From positions 123,262 to 187,261 of the forward strand of contig JBOEHJ010000046.1 of NCBI GenBank assembly GCA_050633905.1: 64,000 bases of DNA, given 5' to 3'. This DNA comes from JANQPX01 sp050633905 (GTDB taxonomy: Bacteria > Pseudomonadota > Alphaproteobacteria > Geminicoccales > Geminicoccaceae). A program made the position numbers and the translations under genes. This document shows positions 16,761-25,636 of the stretch, piece after piece. Numbering within the stretch: position 1 is the stretch's first letter; every line of letters begins with the position of its first letter. Under the pieces are notes generated by a model. That model had not been told where the DNA came from and ran no database searches. It worked only from the letters and a program-made list of their open reading frames with translations.

Positions 16761-17521
16761 AATCACTCGACGGGAAAGTAGCGCTTGTGACGGGTGGTGC
16801 ACGCGGCATCGGTCGCGCAGTCTGTGAGGCGATGGCTGACGCAGGCGCAAGGGTTGCTGTCGCCGATCTGCGCGAAGATGAGGCGGCAAAAACGGCTCAA
16901 GCGATTGGCGGCATGGCGGTGGCGATGAACGTGACAGCGTTCGATACCATCGCCTGCGTTGTGCAAAAAATCGAAGCGACTTATGGCGGGATCGACATCC
17001 TGGTCAACAACGCGGGCATCTTCAATATGGCGTCCATCGACAAGGTCACGCCCGAAGACTATCGCCGCCAATACGACGTCAATGTTGGCGGTACGATCTT
17101 TGCCTGCCAGGCGGTTGTGCCTTCCATGAAGAAACGCGGCGGCGGATCGATCATCAATTTCTCAAGCCAGGCGGGGCGCAGGGGCGAGCCCAACATCACG
17201 CTCTATTGCTCGACCAAAGCGGCCGTGATCTCGGTCACGCAGTCGCTGGCGCTTGAGCTTGCGGGGGTCAATATCCGTGTGAACGCGATTGCGCCCGGTG
17301 TCATCGATACGCCGATGTGGGATGTTGTTGATGCGCAGTTTGCAGAATACGAGAACAGACCCAAAGGCCAGAAAAAACGCGAAGTCGGTGAGGCCGTTCC
17401 GCTTGGTCGCATGGGGGATCCCCGTGACGTCGCCGACCCGTGCGTGTTTCTCGCCTCGGATGCAGCCCGTTACATCACCGCACAGACGCTGAATGTCGAT
17501 GGCGGGAACTGGATGAGCTGA
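16757..17521 (+). CDS. SDR polyol dehydrogenase, sorbitol dehydrogenase-like (SmoS)
   Basis: ATG 16757 (MKSLDGKVALVTGG) is the natural SDR start; the GTG at 16748 is inside the ATPase remnant. The 254-residue protein has the NAD-binding TGGARGIGR, the NNAG motif, Ser in INFSSQAG and the YCSTK catalytic Tyr-Lys pair. The end, ARYITAQTLNVDGGNWMS, and the MWDVVDAQFAEYENRP segment closely match the SmoS/L-iditol dehydrogenase group. It should oxidise a hexitol such as sorbitol or galactitol to a ketose in the cytoplasm with NAD+. Its stop overlaps the start of the mannitol dehydrogenase gene (TGATG). Confidence 0.88.
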   Translation: MKSLDGKVALVTGGARGIGRAVCEAMADAGARVAVADLREDEAAKTAQAIGGMAVAMNVTAFDTIACVVQKIEATYGGIDILVNNAGIFNMASIDKVTPEDYRRQYDVNVGGTIFACQAVVPSMKKRGGGSIINFSSQAGRRGEPNITLYCSTKAAVISVTQSLALELAGVNIRVNAIAPGVIDTPMWDVVDAQFAEYENRPKGQKKREVGEAVPLGRMGDPRDVADPCVFLASDAARYITAQTLNVDGGNWMS

Positions 17522-19002
17522 TGCTGAACGCGATGCGGAAACTATCCAACACTGTCCTGAAGGATCTGCCAAAGGGCGTTGCCGGTCCGACCTATGATCG
17601 CTCCGAAATCTCGCCCGGCATCGTCCATATCGGTCTCGGCAACTTTCATCGTGCCCACCAATCCTGGTATCTGCACCGGCTCATGCAACAGGGCGACGCG
17701 CAGGACTGGGGCATCATCGGCGCAGGCGTGCGTCCAGGTGACGAGGCGCAACGCCAGCGGTTAGCGGAGCAGGACTATCTGACAACGTTGATCGAATTGG
17801 ACCCTAAAGGGCGTTCGGCGGAAATTGTTGGCTCGATGATCGGCTTCGTTCCGGTCGAAATCGACAACGCCGCATTGATCGCTCAAATGTCTGCCCCAGC
17901 GATCCGTATCGTTACCCTGACCGTGACCGAGGGCGGGTATTACATCGACCCCGTGACCAAGGCGTTCGATGCCGACCATCCCGATATCCAATTCGACGCG
18001 GCCCATCCCGATACCCCAAGGACGGCCTTTGGCGCAATGATCGCCGCGCTCAAGAAACGATGCTCCAACGGTGTTGGGCCGTTTACCGGGCAAAGCTGTG
18101 ACAATCTGCAAGGCAACGGCGATATCCTGCGCCGGACAGTGGTGTCTCTCGCCCGTCTCTCTGATCCGGAGCTCGCCGAATGGATCGACACCAAGTGCAG
18201 CTTTCCCAATTCCATGGTGGATTGCATCGTCCCTGCTACAGGGCCAAAGGAGTTGGCGCTTGTCAAAGGCTTCGGGATCGAAGATGCCGCTCCCGTGACC
18301 CACGAGAATTTTCGCCAATGGGTCATCGAAGATGATTTCTGTGCCGGTAGACCCGATTGGGACAAGGCCGGCGCCACCTTCACAGATGACGTCCACATTT
18401 ACGAGGCGATGAAAATCCGCATTCTGAATGGCGGTCATCAACTGATCGCGGATGCGGGTGAAGTTCTGTCGATCGAGTACATCTCCAGCTGCATGGATCA
18501 TCCGCTGATCGGCGATTTCTTCCGCAAGATTGCCCGCGACGAGATCGCACCGCAGGTGGAACCCGTGCCCGGTATGACGCCTAAGGCCTATGTTGATCTG
18601 ATCGACAGCCGCTTTTCCAACGCGCAGATCATCGACACCGTCCGCCGCGTGGCCTTCGACGGCTCGTCCCGACAGACTGGGTTTGTCCTGCCAATCTTAC
18701 GCGACGCGCTGCAAAAAGGGGATGCTATGGACGGCCTCGCCTTGTCGCAGGCGATCTGGGCACGGATGTGCGAGGGCAAGCGCGAAGACGGCACCAGCAT
18801 CGAGCCCAACGATCCGATTTGGGAAACCCTCACGTCAAGAGCGCAAGCCGCAAAATCTGACCCGCAGGCCTGGCTTGGCCAACGCGACCTCTACGGCGAT
18901 CTCGCCGACAACGCTACATTCCAAGGCCGCTTCCACCACTGGCTTTCGTTGATCTATTTACATGGCCTGGAGGCGACACTCCGAAATTACCTCCAGGGAT
19001 AA
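17521..19002 (+). CDS. Mannitol 2-dehydrogenase family protein (MtlK-like)
   Basis: ATG 17521 overlaps the upstream stop; longer in-frame starts lie inside the SDR gene. The 493-residue length fits long-chain mannitol dehydrogenases. An NAD-binding HIGLGNFHRAHQ motif is near the N-terminus and the catalytic K-x4-N-x2-H set is present in KIRILNGGHQ. The reaction is mannitol (or arabitol) + NAD+ to fructose (or xylulose) + NADH. With the SDR and the zinc enzyme that follows, the operon has three polyol-oxidising enzymes of different families, which points to several substrates or to stereochemical breadth. Confidence 0.93.
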   Translation: MLNAMRKLSNTVLKDLPKGVAGPTYDRSEISPGIVHIGLGNFHRAHQSWYLHRLMQQGDAQDWGIIGAGVRPGDEAQRQRLAEQDYLTTLIELDPKGRSAEIVGSMIGFVPVEIDNAALIAQMSAPAIRIVTLTVTEGGYYIDPVTKAFDADHPDIQFDAAHPDTPRTAFGAMIAALKKRCSNGVGPFTGQSCDNLQGNGDILRRTVVSLARLSDPELAEWIDTKCSFPNSMVDCIVPATGPKELALVKGFGIEDAAPVTHENFRQWVIEDDFCAGRPDWDKAGATFTDDVHIYEAMKIRILNGGHQLIADAGEVLSIEYISSCMDHPLIGDFFRKIARDEIAPQVEPVPGMTPKAYVDLIDSRFSNAQIIDTVRRVAFDGSSRQTGFVLPILRDALQKGDAMDGLALSQAIWARMCEGKREDGTSIEPNDPIWETLTSRAQAAKSDPQAWLGQRDLYGDLADNATFQGRFHHWLSLIYLHGLEATLRNYLQG

Positions 19003-19009
19003 CCGAGCC

Positions 19010-20005
19010 ATGAGAGCTGTCGTTTTCACGGGAAAGAACGAAGTTCAATTCACTGACCTTGCTGATCCGAAACCGGGTCCAGGCGACGTTTTGGTCGAGG
19101 TCAAGGCCAGCGGGATTTGCCACACCGACTATGAAGTCCTGAAGGACAACTACGGAACCGGCGCTTTCCCCGTCGTCCCCGGCCATGAATACGCGGGCGT
19201 CATTGCCGATGTCGGGTCCGATGTCGACAACCTGTCCATCGGTGACCGTGTTGCCGTTGATCCCAATTTTGAATGTGGCAACTGCCGCGCATGCCAGCGC
19301 GGATGGGCGCATCTTTGCGAAGAACTCCGCGCCTATGGTGTGACCACCCATGGCGGCTTCGCCGAGTTGAGCCTTGTAAGCGCTGCGAACGTTCATCCCA
19401 TCGGCGCCATGAGTTTCAGGAAAGCTGCCCTGGCCGAACCCATGGGCTGTGTCCTGAACGGTCTTGATGCGGTTCACGCAGACTGGATGGAAGAGGCGTT
19501 GATCTTCGGCGCTGGACCCATGGGCCTGCTCATGGGCATGGCGCTGAAATCAGAGGGCGTTTCAAAGGTGGCGTTCTGCGACATCTCGGAAAGCCGCCTC
19601 GAACTGGCGTCCAGCTTTGGCTTCGATGCCGTTGCAAGCGGCTCGGACGACCTGCGGAAATGGCATCACCGCGCCGATCTGGCGGTGGAAGCCACCGGCG
19701 TTCCGGTGGTCGCCGGTGGACTGACCAATTATATGGTAAACGGCGGCAAAGGCCTGTTCTTTGGCGTTTGTCCTTCCGATGCAAAGATAGACGTAGCGCC
19801 GTTTGACATATTCCGCAGGCAGCTAACGCTCGCAGGATCCCATTCACTGAACCACAATATCCCGCGATCGCTGGACGTCATTGCGGGACTTGGGCCTCAC
19901 GTAGATCGGGTGGTCTCACACAGCTTGCCTCTAAAAGAGATTTCCGATTTCCTGGCAACCACGCCGCCAGCCGAAAGCCTGAAGCTTCAGTGGGTGCATG
20001 ATTGA
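19010..20005 (+). CDS. Zinc-dependent medium-chain alcohol/polyol dehydrogenase
   Basis: ATG 19010 (MRAVVFTGKNEV) lies seven bases after the mannitol dehydrogenase stop; earlier starts are inside that gene. The 331-residue protein has catalytic zinc ligands in GICHTDYE and PGHEYAG, a complete structural zinc lobe (C-x2-C-x2-C-x7-C in the CGNCRACQRGWAHLC stretch), and a Rossmann GAGPMGLLMG motif. It belongs to the sorbitol/arabitol/threonine dehydrogenase branch of the MDR family. It probably oxidises a polyol to a ketose in the same pathway. It is the last intact gene of the operon. Confidence 0.88.
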   Translation: MRAVVFTGKNEVQFTDLADPKPGPGDVLVEVKASGICHTDYEVLKDNYGTGAFPVVPGHEYAGVIADVGSDVDNLSIGDRVAVDPNFECGNCRACQRGWAHLCEELRAYGVTTHGGFAELSLVSAANVHPIGAMSFRKAALAEPMGCVLNGLDAVHADWMEEALIFGAGPMGLLMGMALKSEGVSKVAFCDISESRLELASSFGFDAVASGSDDLRKWHHRADLAVEATGVPVVAGGLTNYMVNGGKGLFFGVCPSDAKIDVAPFDIFRRQLTLAGSHSLNHNIPRSLDVIAGLGPHVDRVVSHSLPLKEISDFLATTPPAESLKLQWVHD

Positions 20006-20072
20006 GCGCGCTTGGCTTTGCCCAAAGGTGCCCTGCCATCACCATTCAGAATTCTCCTGACGTCATAAGCTG

Positions 20073-20219
20073 ATGGTTCGTTTTCCCGGCAGCAAATGTC
20101 GGGCGTATGTCAAAAATCACCCGAAATACCATCAGGTCCCTTTGCTGCTTGACGATGATGGCTATGCGCCCACCCTATTTGAGAGCGGACTGCACCATTC
20201 TATCGACCTAATTCATTGA
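20073..20219 (+). pseudogene. Fragment resembling a glutathione S-transferase N-terminal domain
   Basis: A 48-codon frame contains HPKYHQVPLLLDDDGYAPTLFESG, with the GST-like order N/H-P-x3-x-VP-x-L-x-DDG-x-LFESG. Everything before and after this motif is missing. It sits between the last island gene and tRNA-Gln, so I read it as debris of a truncated gene. The match is short, and confidence is low. Confidence 0.35.
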
Positions 20220-20224
20220 AAAGA

Positions 20225-20299
20225 TGGCAGGGGCGGAGGGATTCGAACCCACGATGCCGGGATCAAAACCCGGTGCCTTAACCACTTGGCTACGCCCCA
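20225..20299 (-). tRNA. tRNA-Gln (TTG)
   Basis: A complete 75-nt tRNA on the minus strand: the acceptor TGGGGCG pairs with CGCCCC, the anticodon loop TTTTGAT gives TTG, the T loop is GGTTCGAATCC, and the CCA is encoded. The 1-72 position is U-U rather than U-A, which is tolerable for glutamine tRNA. It bounds the polyol island on the right. Confidence 0.95.
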
Positions 20300-20512
20300 G
20301 CAACGAACATTATGCTTGAAGAATGCGGCGGAAACCGGAGGCTGACCACCACGGTTTCGGACATATCATAAGGCCTATCGACGGTCAATCTCAGGATGCT
20401 GGCGACAGGCCCGCACTGGGTGTGGGGGCAGTTGATGTCCGATATCGAGAAAGTACCGGGCTGTCACCAGCCCGGCACCTCATTTCAAGTCAACGGTCAA
20501 GCGCGTCGCTTG

Positions 20513-20983
20513 TTACGCAGCGGCTTTGGTTTTCTTGTTCTCGATCACCTTGGCCTTGGCGCCGCCGCCGATCGTGATTTGCTGCGGCTTCATGCGCTCC
20601 GGCAACTCGCGCACCAGGTCGATGTCGAGGAGGCCGTTATTGAGATCAGCCCCGTTGACCCGCACATAATCGGCGAGTTGGAAGCGATGCTCGAAGGCGC
20701 GCTTGGCGATACCGCGATGGAGATAGGCGGTCTCCTTATCGGTCTCGGCACCCTTGCCGCGCACAGTCAGGAGGTTTTCCTTGGAGATGATCTCCAGGTC
20801 TTCTTCACCAAAACCGGCGACAGCCAGCGTAATCCGGTAAGTATCTTCGCCCGTTTTCGCGATATTGTAGGGGGGGTAGGAGTTCTCTTGAGCGGCATTT
20901 CTAAAAGCCGTCTCAAACAACTCATCCAGTCGGTCGAAACCAACTGAGTGACGGAAGAGTGGTGTTAAGTCAAAGCTTCGCAT
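20513..20983 (-). CDS. Hsp20/alpha-crystallin small heat shock protein
   Basis: Two ATG codons lie six bases apart (20989 and 20983). The GAGGA site has proper spacing only to the second, which also gives the usual IbpA-type start MRSFDLTPLFRHSVGFDRL, so I chose 20983. The alpha-crystallin domain runs from about YPPYNIAKTGEDTYRI to LNNGLLDIDLVRELPE, and the C-terminal IxI-like element is PQQITIG. It should be an ATP-independent holdase that forms large oligomers and binds unfolding proteins. The leader looks like a ROSE thermometer. Confidence 0.93.
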   Translation of the reverse strand: MRSFDLTPLFRHSVGFDRLDELFETAFRNAAQENSYPPYNIAKTGEDTYRITLAVAGFGEEDLEIISKENLLTVRGKGAETDKETAYLHRGIAKRAFEHRFQLADYVRVNGADLNNGLLDIDLVRELPERMKPQQITIGGGAKAKVIENKKTKAAA

Positions 20984-21035
20984 GGTCATATCCTCATTAG
21001 AGCGATTGACTGTTGCCCGTCTTGAAGACCGGGCA
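20984..21035 (-). promoter_or_regulatory. Putative ROSE-type RNA thermometer in the hsp20 leader
   Basis: Read on the minus strand, the leader has an upstream hairpin (21014-21035, TGCCC...GGGCA with GTC/GAC inside) and then UCGCU at about 21001-21005, separated by a short loop from the AGGA of the ribosome site at 20991-20995. UYGCU facing AGGA, with an internal G-G mismatch, is the hallmark of ROSE elements before rhizobial small heat shock genes. Melting at high temperature would free the site. The core motif is seen; function is inferred. Confidence 0.5.
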
Positions 21036-21182
21036 GTTTACACTTTGTCAGGCCCAGTTTGGCACCCGACAACCGTGTATTTGGGAAGTAGATAGCAAGG
21101 TTCAAGAGGTTTTTTTGAATTTTTTGTGACTGGACGTCGTCACCTTGGCGGGCCGTAGCGCTGGCCTTATATGAGGGGTGCA

Positions 21183-22001
21183 ATGGATATTGATTTTCTT
21201 CTCACGCTCAAAGTCTTGCTGGTTGCCGGCGTCTTGGCGGTCTTCGTCGTCTATGAACGTGTCAGGCCTGCTGCGGGCGGTCCTTTGCTGCTGCGTATCG
21301 GGCGGGCGACCCTGGGAGCCTGGCACCGATTGCTGAGAAATCTCAGTCTATTTGGCATCAATGCTGCCCTTTCGCCCTTGATCGTGGTGCCGATCACCAT
21401 TTTCGCTGCCGATCATAGTGTTGGCCTTCGCCCGAGCTGGTGGAGCGGCTGGTTTGGGCTTGGCCTCGACATCGTTTTGCTGGATCTCTGGATCTATTGG
21501 TGGCATCGCGCCAATCACGAGCTGCAGTTTTTGTGGCGCTTCCACAGCGTCCATCATCTCGATGAAACCCTCGACACATCGAGCGCCCTTCGCTTCCATT
21601 TCGGCGAGGTTGTGTTATCCGCCTGTGTGCGCGGCGTGGTGATTGTCGTCTTAGACCTACCGCTCGCCTCGGTCCTCCTCTACGAAGGCATCGTCCTGGC
21701 TTCTGCCATCTTCCATCATAGCGATGCCAAGTTACCCCAGCGGCTGGAAACAGCACTCGCCAAGGTGATCATCACCCCCTCGATCCACTGGGTGCATCAC
21801 CATGCCATTCGCGAGGATACCGACAGCAATTACGGCACCTTGTTCAGCTTTTGGGATCGGTTGTTCCGCTCGTCCAGCAAGACCAAACGTTGGGCCGAGA
21901 TGCCGATTGGTGTCGAGGGCCTCCGCGATCGCCCGCTGGTTCGCCTGATAACCACCCCCCTCAAGTCGCCCGGTTCGGCTCGGCCGAAACCGGAGGATTA
22001 A
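21183..22001 (+). CDS. Sterol desaturase/fatty acid hydroxylase family membrane protein
   Basis: GAGGGG before ATG 21183 supports this start over 21171. The 272-residue protein has three to four membrane segments and the family's three His clusters: WHRANHE, HSVHHLDE and HWVHHHAI. These bind a di-iron centre that hydroxylates or desaturates a lipid with O2. The substrate (fatty acyl, hopanoid or carotenoid) is not evident. Its 3' end overlaps the convergent MATE gene by 41 bases, so the tails of the two transcripts are antisense to each other. Confidence 0.88.
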   Translation: MDIDFLLTLKVLLVAGVLAVFVVYERVRPAAGGPLLLRIGRATLGAWHRLLRNLSLFGINAALSPLIVVPITIFAADHSVGLRPSWWSGWFGLGLDIVLLDLWIYWWHRANHELQFLWRFHSVHHLDETLDTSSALRFHFGEVVLSACVRGVVIVVLDLPLASVLLYEGIVLASAIFHHSDAKLPQRLETALAKVIITPSIHWVHHHAIREDTDSNYGTLFSFWDRLFRSSSKTKRWAEMPIGVEGLRDRPLVRLITTPLKSPGSARPKPED

Positions 22002-23349
22002 GGAAACCGTCACGTCGTTCCAAGCGCCAATAGACGATGCCGAGCCAGAGTCCGCGGGTGATCATAAAGGCGTGATAGGTCAGCCAGAGCCCGTGATTAC
22101 CGAAGGGTGGCGTCAACAGCCAGGCGCCGAGCGCGAAGACCAGCAATGCGGCCACCATGCCGTTTCGCATTTCTGCCGTTCGTGTCGCCCCTACATAGAC
22201 GCCGTCGAACAGGAAAGCGGCGGCGCCGAGCAGCGGTCCGGCGATAGCATAGGGTAGGTAGATGAGGGCTGCGCGCCGCACTTCCTCGATATCGGTGAGC
22301 AGCCGAATAAGGGGAGGTCCGCTGAGCGCGAAGATCAGGGTCATCACCAGGGCGAACAGAAAACTCCAGACCAGGCCCGCCTTGACGGCAGTGCGCATGG
22401 CCGGGCGATCCCCAGCACCGGCATGGCGGCCGACCAGGGTGCTCGCGGCGAAGGCGAAGCCATCGAGGGCGAAAGCCGAGAGATGCAGCATGTTGAGCAG
22501 CAAGGCGTTGACCGCGAGGATGACCTCACCCTGACGCGATCCGAGAGCGGCGAGCGAGACGAACGCGATCTGCAGCGTCAGACTGCGCAGCATGATATCG
22601 CCGTTGACCGCCGCCAGCCGGCGGATGGCTGATAAGTTCAGGAGGTGGTGCCAAGTGAGGGAGGGGTGCAGGCCGCCCAAGCGCCGCCAGACCAGCCAGC
22701 TCCCCAGAACGAGCGTGGCGTATTCGGCGATCACCGTCGCCCAGGCGACGCCCGCGACCTCGAAGCCTAGGCCGAACACGAACAGAATATCGAGTGCCAT
22801 GTTCAAACCATTGCCGAGCAGCAGAAGATAGAGCGGGCTTTTGGCATCCTGCACCCCGAGCAGCCAGCCGAGAATGACCATATTGGCCAGCGCGGCTGGT
22901 GCGGCGAGAAGGCGGATTTGCAGATAGACCCCAAGGCCAACCTCAACCCGCTCACTCGGCGAGAAGATCCAGCCGGCGATGCTGAGGACAGGTTTGGTTA
23001 GGAGGATCAGGATGAAGGCCAGTATGAAGGCGAGTGCCAGGGTGCGGAACAGCCCGGCCTGAAGTTCGAGCCTGTCGCCCGCGCCGAAAGCCTGGGCAAT
23101 CAGGCCGGTTGTGCCCATGCGCAAAGCAATGACGGTATAGAAAAGAGCGCTGAACGTGCTCGCACCGAGCGCAACAGCGCCAAGGTGATGAGGACCGGGA
23201 AGATGGCCGACGACGGCGGTATCCACCATGCCCAGCATGGGAACGGTGATGTTCGAGAGGATCAATGGCCAGGCGAGGCGCCAGGCATCATTGTAGGGTC
23301 CGGCAGCGTTCAACACGCGGCAATCCGGTGGCGAAGCGGAGCGATCCAA
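21961..23349 (-). CDS. MATE family efflux transporter (DinF-like)
   Basis: The 462-residue protein has about twelve membrane helices and begins with the MATE pattern AWPLILSNITVPMLGMVDTAVVGHL, followed by GTTGLIAQAFGAGD. The second half repeats the fold. MATE proteins export drugs or metabolites in exchange for Na+ or H+. The length and the DTAVVGHL motif fit the DinF/NorM-like branch. It is convergent with the fatty acid hydroxylase-like gene and divergent from the cupin gene. The substrate is unknown. Confidence 0.9.
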   Translation of the reverse strand: MDRSASPPDCRVLNAAGPYNDAWRLAWPLILSNITVPMLGMVDTAVVGHLPGPHHLGAVALGASTFSALFYTVIALRMGTTGLIAQAFGAGDRLELQAGLFRTLALAFILAFILILLTKPVLSIAGWIFSPSERVEVGLGVYLQIRLLAAPAALANMVILGWLLGVQDAKSPLYLLLLGNGLNMALDILFVFGLGFEVAGVAWATVIAEYATLVLGSWLVWRRLGGLHPSLTWHHLLNLSAIRRLAAVNGDIMLRSLTLQIAFVSLAALGSRQGEVILAVNALLLNMLHLSAFALDGFAFAASTLVGRHAGAGDRPAMRTAVKAGLVWSFLFALVMTLIFALSGPPLIRLLTDIEEVRRAALIYLPYAIAGPLLGAAAFLFDGVYVGATRTAEMRNGMVAALLVFALGAWLLTPPFGNHGLWLTYHAFMITRGLWLGIVYWRLERRDGFLNPPVSAEPNRAT

Positions 23350-23446
23350 GGGACATAGATGCGATGGAAGGGTTGTAAGCGCATTCGAGGGTTCACAGCT
23401 TGATGCTGACGATCATCGCATCATTATAGAAAGGAAAGTCTGCACC

Positions 23447-23812
23447 ATGTCTTATGAACCCATCAATCTCCAGGGAAAGTTCAGCCTGTTCGATGAACAA
23501 TGGACACCCAAAGTGATCGCTGAGATGAATGACGATCAGTTCAAGACCGTTAAGTTGGAAGGCGATTTCGTCTGGCATGATCATCCGAAAACGGATGAGA
23601 CCTTCCTGGTGATTGAGGGTAGCCTGCGGATCGATTTTCGGGATGGCCAGGTTCATCTCGGTGCTGGAGAGATGCTCGTCATCCCCAAGGGGGTTGAGCA
23701 CAAGCCCTATGCTGAAAACGAGGCCAAGGTGATGCTCATCGAGCCGCGGGGCGTCCTTAACACCGGCGATGCCGACAGTGAGCGGACGGCTGAGGATGAC
23801 GTCTGGATCTAA
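23447..23812 (+). CDS. Small cupin-domain protein
   Basis: The 121-residue protein is a single cupin barrel. Motif 1 appears as WHDHPKTDETFLVIEG, giving the H-x-H...E metal ligands, and motif 2 as PKGVEHKPYAENE, supplying the third His. An AGAAAGGAA-type ribosome site precedes the ATG. Stand-alone cupins of this size can be sugar isomerases, dioxygenases or metabolite-binding proteins; nothing in the context chooses between them. It starts divergently from the MATE gene. Confidence 0.85.
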   Translation: MSYEPINLQGKFSLFDEQWTPKVIAEMNDDQFKTVKLEGDFVWHDHPKTDETFLVIEGSLRIDFRDGQVHLGAGEMLVIPKGVEHKPYAENEAKVMLIEPRGVLNTGDADSERTAEDDVWI

Positions 23813-23950
23813 TGGTCGATGTGAAAATGCTGACAATCATGAGCTTTCCTGGAGGAGATCCGTTGACGGACGGCCTCTGAGAAACTAGAGCCTGCGCATC
23901 GGCCGACCATGAAAACGACCGAGACGCCCTCAAAGCAACGGACCGAACAG

Positions 23951-24718
23951 ATGACCCTGGACCTTCCCGCTCTACTCCCCGAAATTGTCACCCTTGCCGA
24001 TCAGGCCGGTGCGGTGATCATGGATCACTACCATGGCGAGATTGAGGTCAAGTCCAAGGCCGATGCCTCACCCGTGACTGTAGCCGATGAGGCTGGCGAG
24101 GCGATCATCCTCGAAGGTCTGGCCAAACTTACGCCCGACATTCCGGTGGTGGCCGAGGAAAAGGTTGCCGCAGGCGACATCCCGGATCTCGATGCCGGCC
24201 CTTTCTGGCTGGTCGATCCGCTTGACGGGACCAAGGAGTTCATCAGCAAGAACGGCGAATTCACCGTCAATATCGCACTGATCGGCAGCGAAGGCCCGAT
24301 CCTCGGTGTAGTCTTGGCTCCCGCCCGCGAAAAGGCCTGGTGGGGTCTGCGAGGTGCCGGCGCCCATACAAGAAATGCTGACGATGCGCCAACACCAATC
24401 CAAGTTCGGCCCGCCCCCGCCGGGGGCCCGACGGCGGTGGCCAGCCGGTCACACCGCGACGGGGAGACCGAGGCGTTTTTGGCAAAGGCTGGCGTCGTTG
24501 AGACGATTTCCGCCGGCAGTTCGTTGAAATTCTGCTTGGTTGCGGAAGGTAAGGCCGATCTCTATCCCCGTTTCGGACCAACGATGGAATGGGATGTCGC
24601 GGCCGGCCATGCAGTTCTGCTCGCAGCAGGCGGCCATGTGACCACGCTGGATGGCGACCCGTTCGTCTACCGCAAGCCCGAGTTTCGCAATGCCGGCTTT
24701 ATTGCTAGGGCGGCTTGA
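23951..24718 (+). CDS. cysQ: 3'(2'),5'-bisphosphate nucleotidase CysQ
   Basis: I start at ATG 23951, which gives an N-terminus (MTLDLPALLPEIVTLADQAG) close to known CysQ; an ATG at 23909 would add 14 unusual residues. The inositol-monophosphatase fold is clear, with metal-binding motifs VAEE, the DPLDGTKEF signature and WDVAAGHAVLLAAGG near the C-terminus. The enzyme hydrolyses 3'-phosphoadenosine 5'-phosphate to AMP and phosphate, relieving inhibition during sulfate assimilation. It lies convergent to an mlaC-like gene. The family call is firm; the substrate follows from CysQ homology. Confidence 0.9.
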   Translation: MTLDLPALLPEIVTLADQAGAVIMDHYHGEIEVKSKADASPVTVADEAGEAIILEGLAKLTPDIPVVAEEKVAAGDIPDLDAGPFWLVDPLDGTKEFISKNGEFTVNIALIGSEGPILGVVLAPAREKAWWGLRGAGAHTRNADDAPTPIQVRPAPAGGPTAVASRSHRDGETEAFLAKAGVVETISAGSSLKFCLVAEGKADLYPRFGPTMEWDVAAGHAVLLAAGGHVTTLDGDPFVYRKPEFRNAGFIARAA

Positions 24719-24742
24719 TCGACGAAGTCGGGGGGCACATGA

Positions 24743-25381
24743 CTAGGAGCGGGGTACGCGCCGGCGTAGCGCCTGGATCAGCCCGTCGGCCTGTTCTCTC
24801 CCGATCACGGCGGCGAACTCGGCCCGCTGCGAGACCAACAAGCTGATCCCCTCAATGACGAGATCGATGATAAAGGGGCCTTCGTCGGATTCTCTTAGGC
24901 GCCAATCGACGGAGAGAGGTGCATCAGCGAGCGCAATGACTTTGGATCGGACCAGAACATCGCGTTTGCCGACGCGCATGCTGTCAACCACCTTGAAATG
25001 CTGGTCAAGCGGTCCTGAAAGCTCGCCGAGCAAGAGATCCAGCCTGCCTGCTAGAGCATCCATGATCACGATCGAGAACAGGCGCTGATACTCGTTTTGC
25101 TGCTCGGGGTTCAGGCGTCGCCAGTTTTTGCCAAGCGAAAGGCGGCTCAGAATATCGACATTAGTTTTAGCCTTGATGGCATCCGCCAGACGCCGCCGCC
25201 GGCCTTCTGCCTTCGCCTTGCCGATATTAGCCCAGATGTCGCTTGCCAGATCGGAAACCACTGCTTGGGCGCGATCGGTGGCCTCATCCGCCAGGGCTTG
25301 CTTGAAAGGCGATAACGCCATCGCAGCCACAAGGGCTAGAACGAAGCGAAAGCTGAGTGGCACCCAGGATGGTGCTCTCAT
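24743..25381 (-). CDS. MlaC/Ttg2D family phospholipid-binding ABC transporter auxiliary protein
   Basis: I chose the ATG at 25381, which gives a signal peptide (about 29 residues ending ALA) after a GGGAGA site; the open frame runs further upstream but without a signal. The 212-residue protein has the MlaC pattern, including SLGKNWRRLNPEQQNEYQRLF and a C-terminal DLVIEGISLLVSQRAEF. MlaC proteins carry phospholipids across the periplasm between outer and inner membrane complexes. No other mla genes adjoin, so its partners must be elsewhere. Confidence 0.87.
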   Translation of the reverse strand: MRAPSWVPLSFRFVLALVAAMALSPFKQALADEATDRAQAVVSDLASDIWANIGKAKAEGRRRRLADAIKAKTNVDILSRLSLGKNWRRLNPEQQNEYQRLFSIVIMDALAGRLDLLLGELSGPLDQHFKVVDSMRVGKRDVLVRSKVIALADAPLSVDWRLRESDEGPFIIDLVIEGISLLVSQRAEFAAVIGREQADGLIQALRRRVPRS

Positions 25382-25636
25382 CACAATAATGTCTCCCCGT
25401 TGCGCATCACGTCCCCGAACAGCCGTGATTGACGCGTCGTTGTTTGATCTTGACCAGAGCGCCATATCGATAAACGAGGCCTCTGATCGACGCATCCCAA
25501 CGTCGTGCAGGATAAGCCAGATCATCCCCTCTCGGTCAGGAAAATGGAAGGTTTCAAACGATCACGACTGCGCGCGCACTATTTGATGTCACGTTCTCGA
25601 TGACGGAGGTGCAAATCGACCAGATCCGAAGGACCT

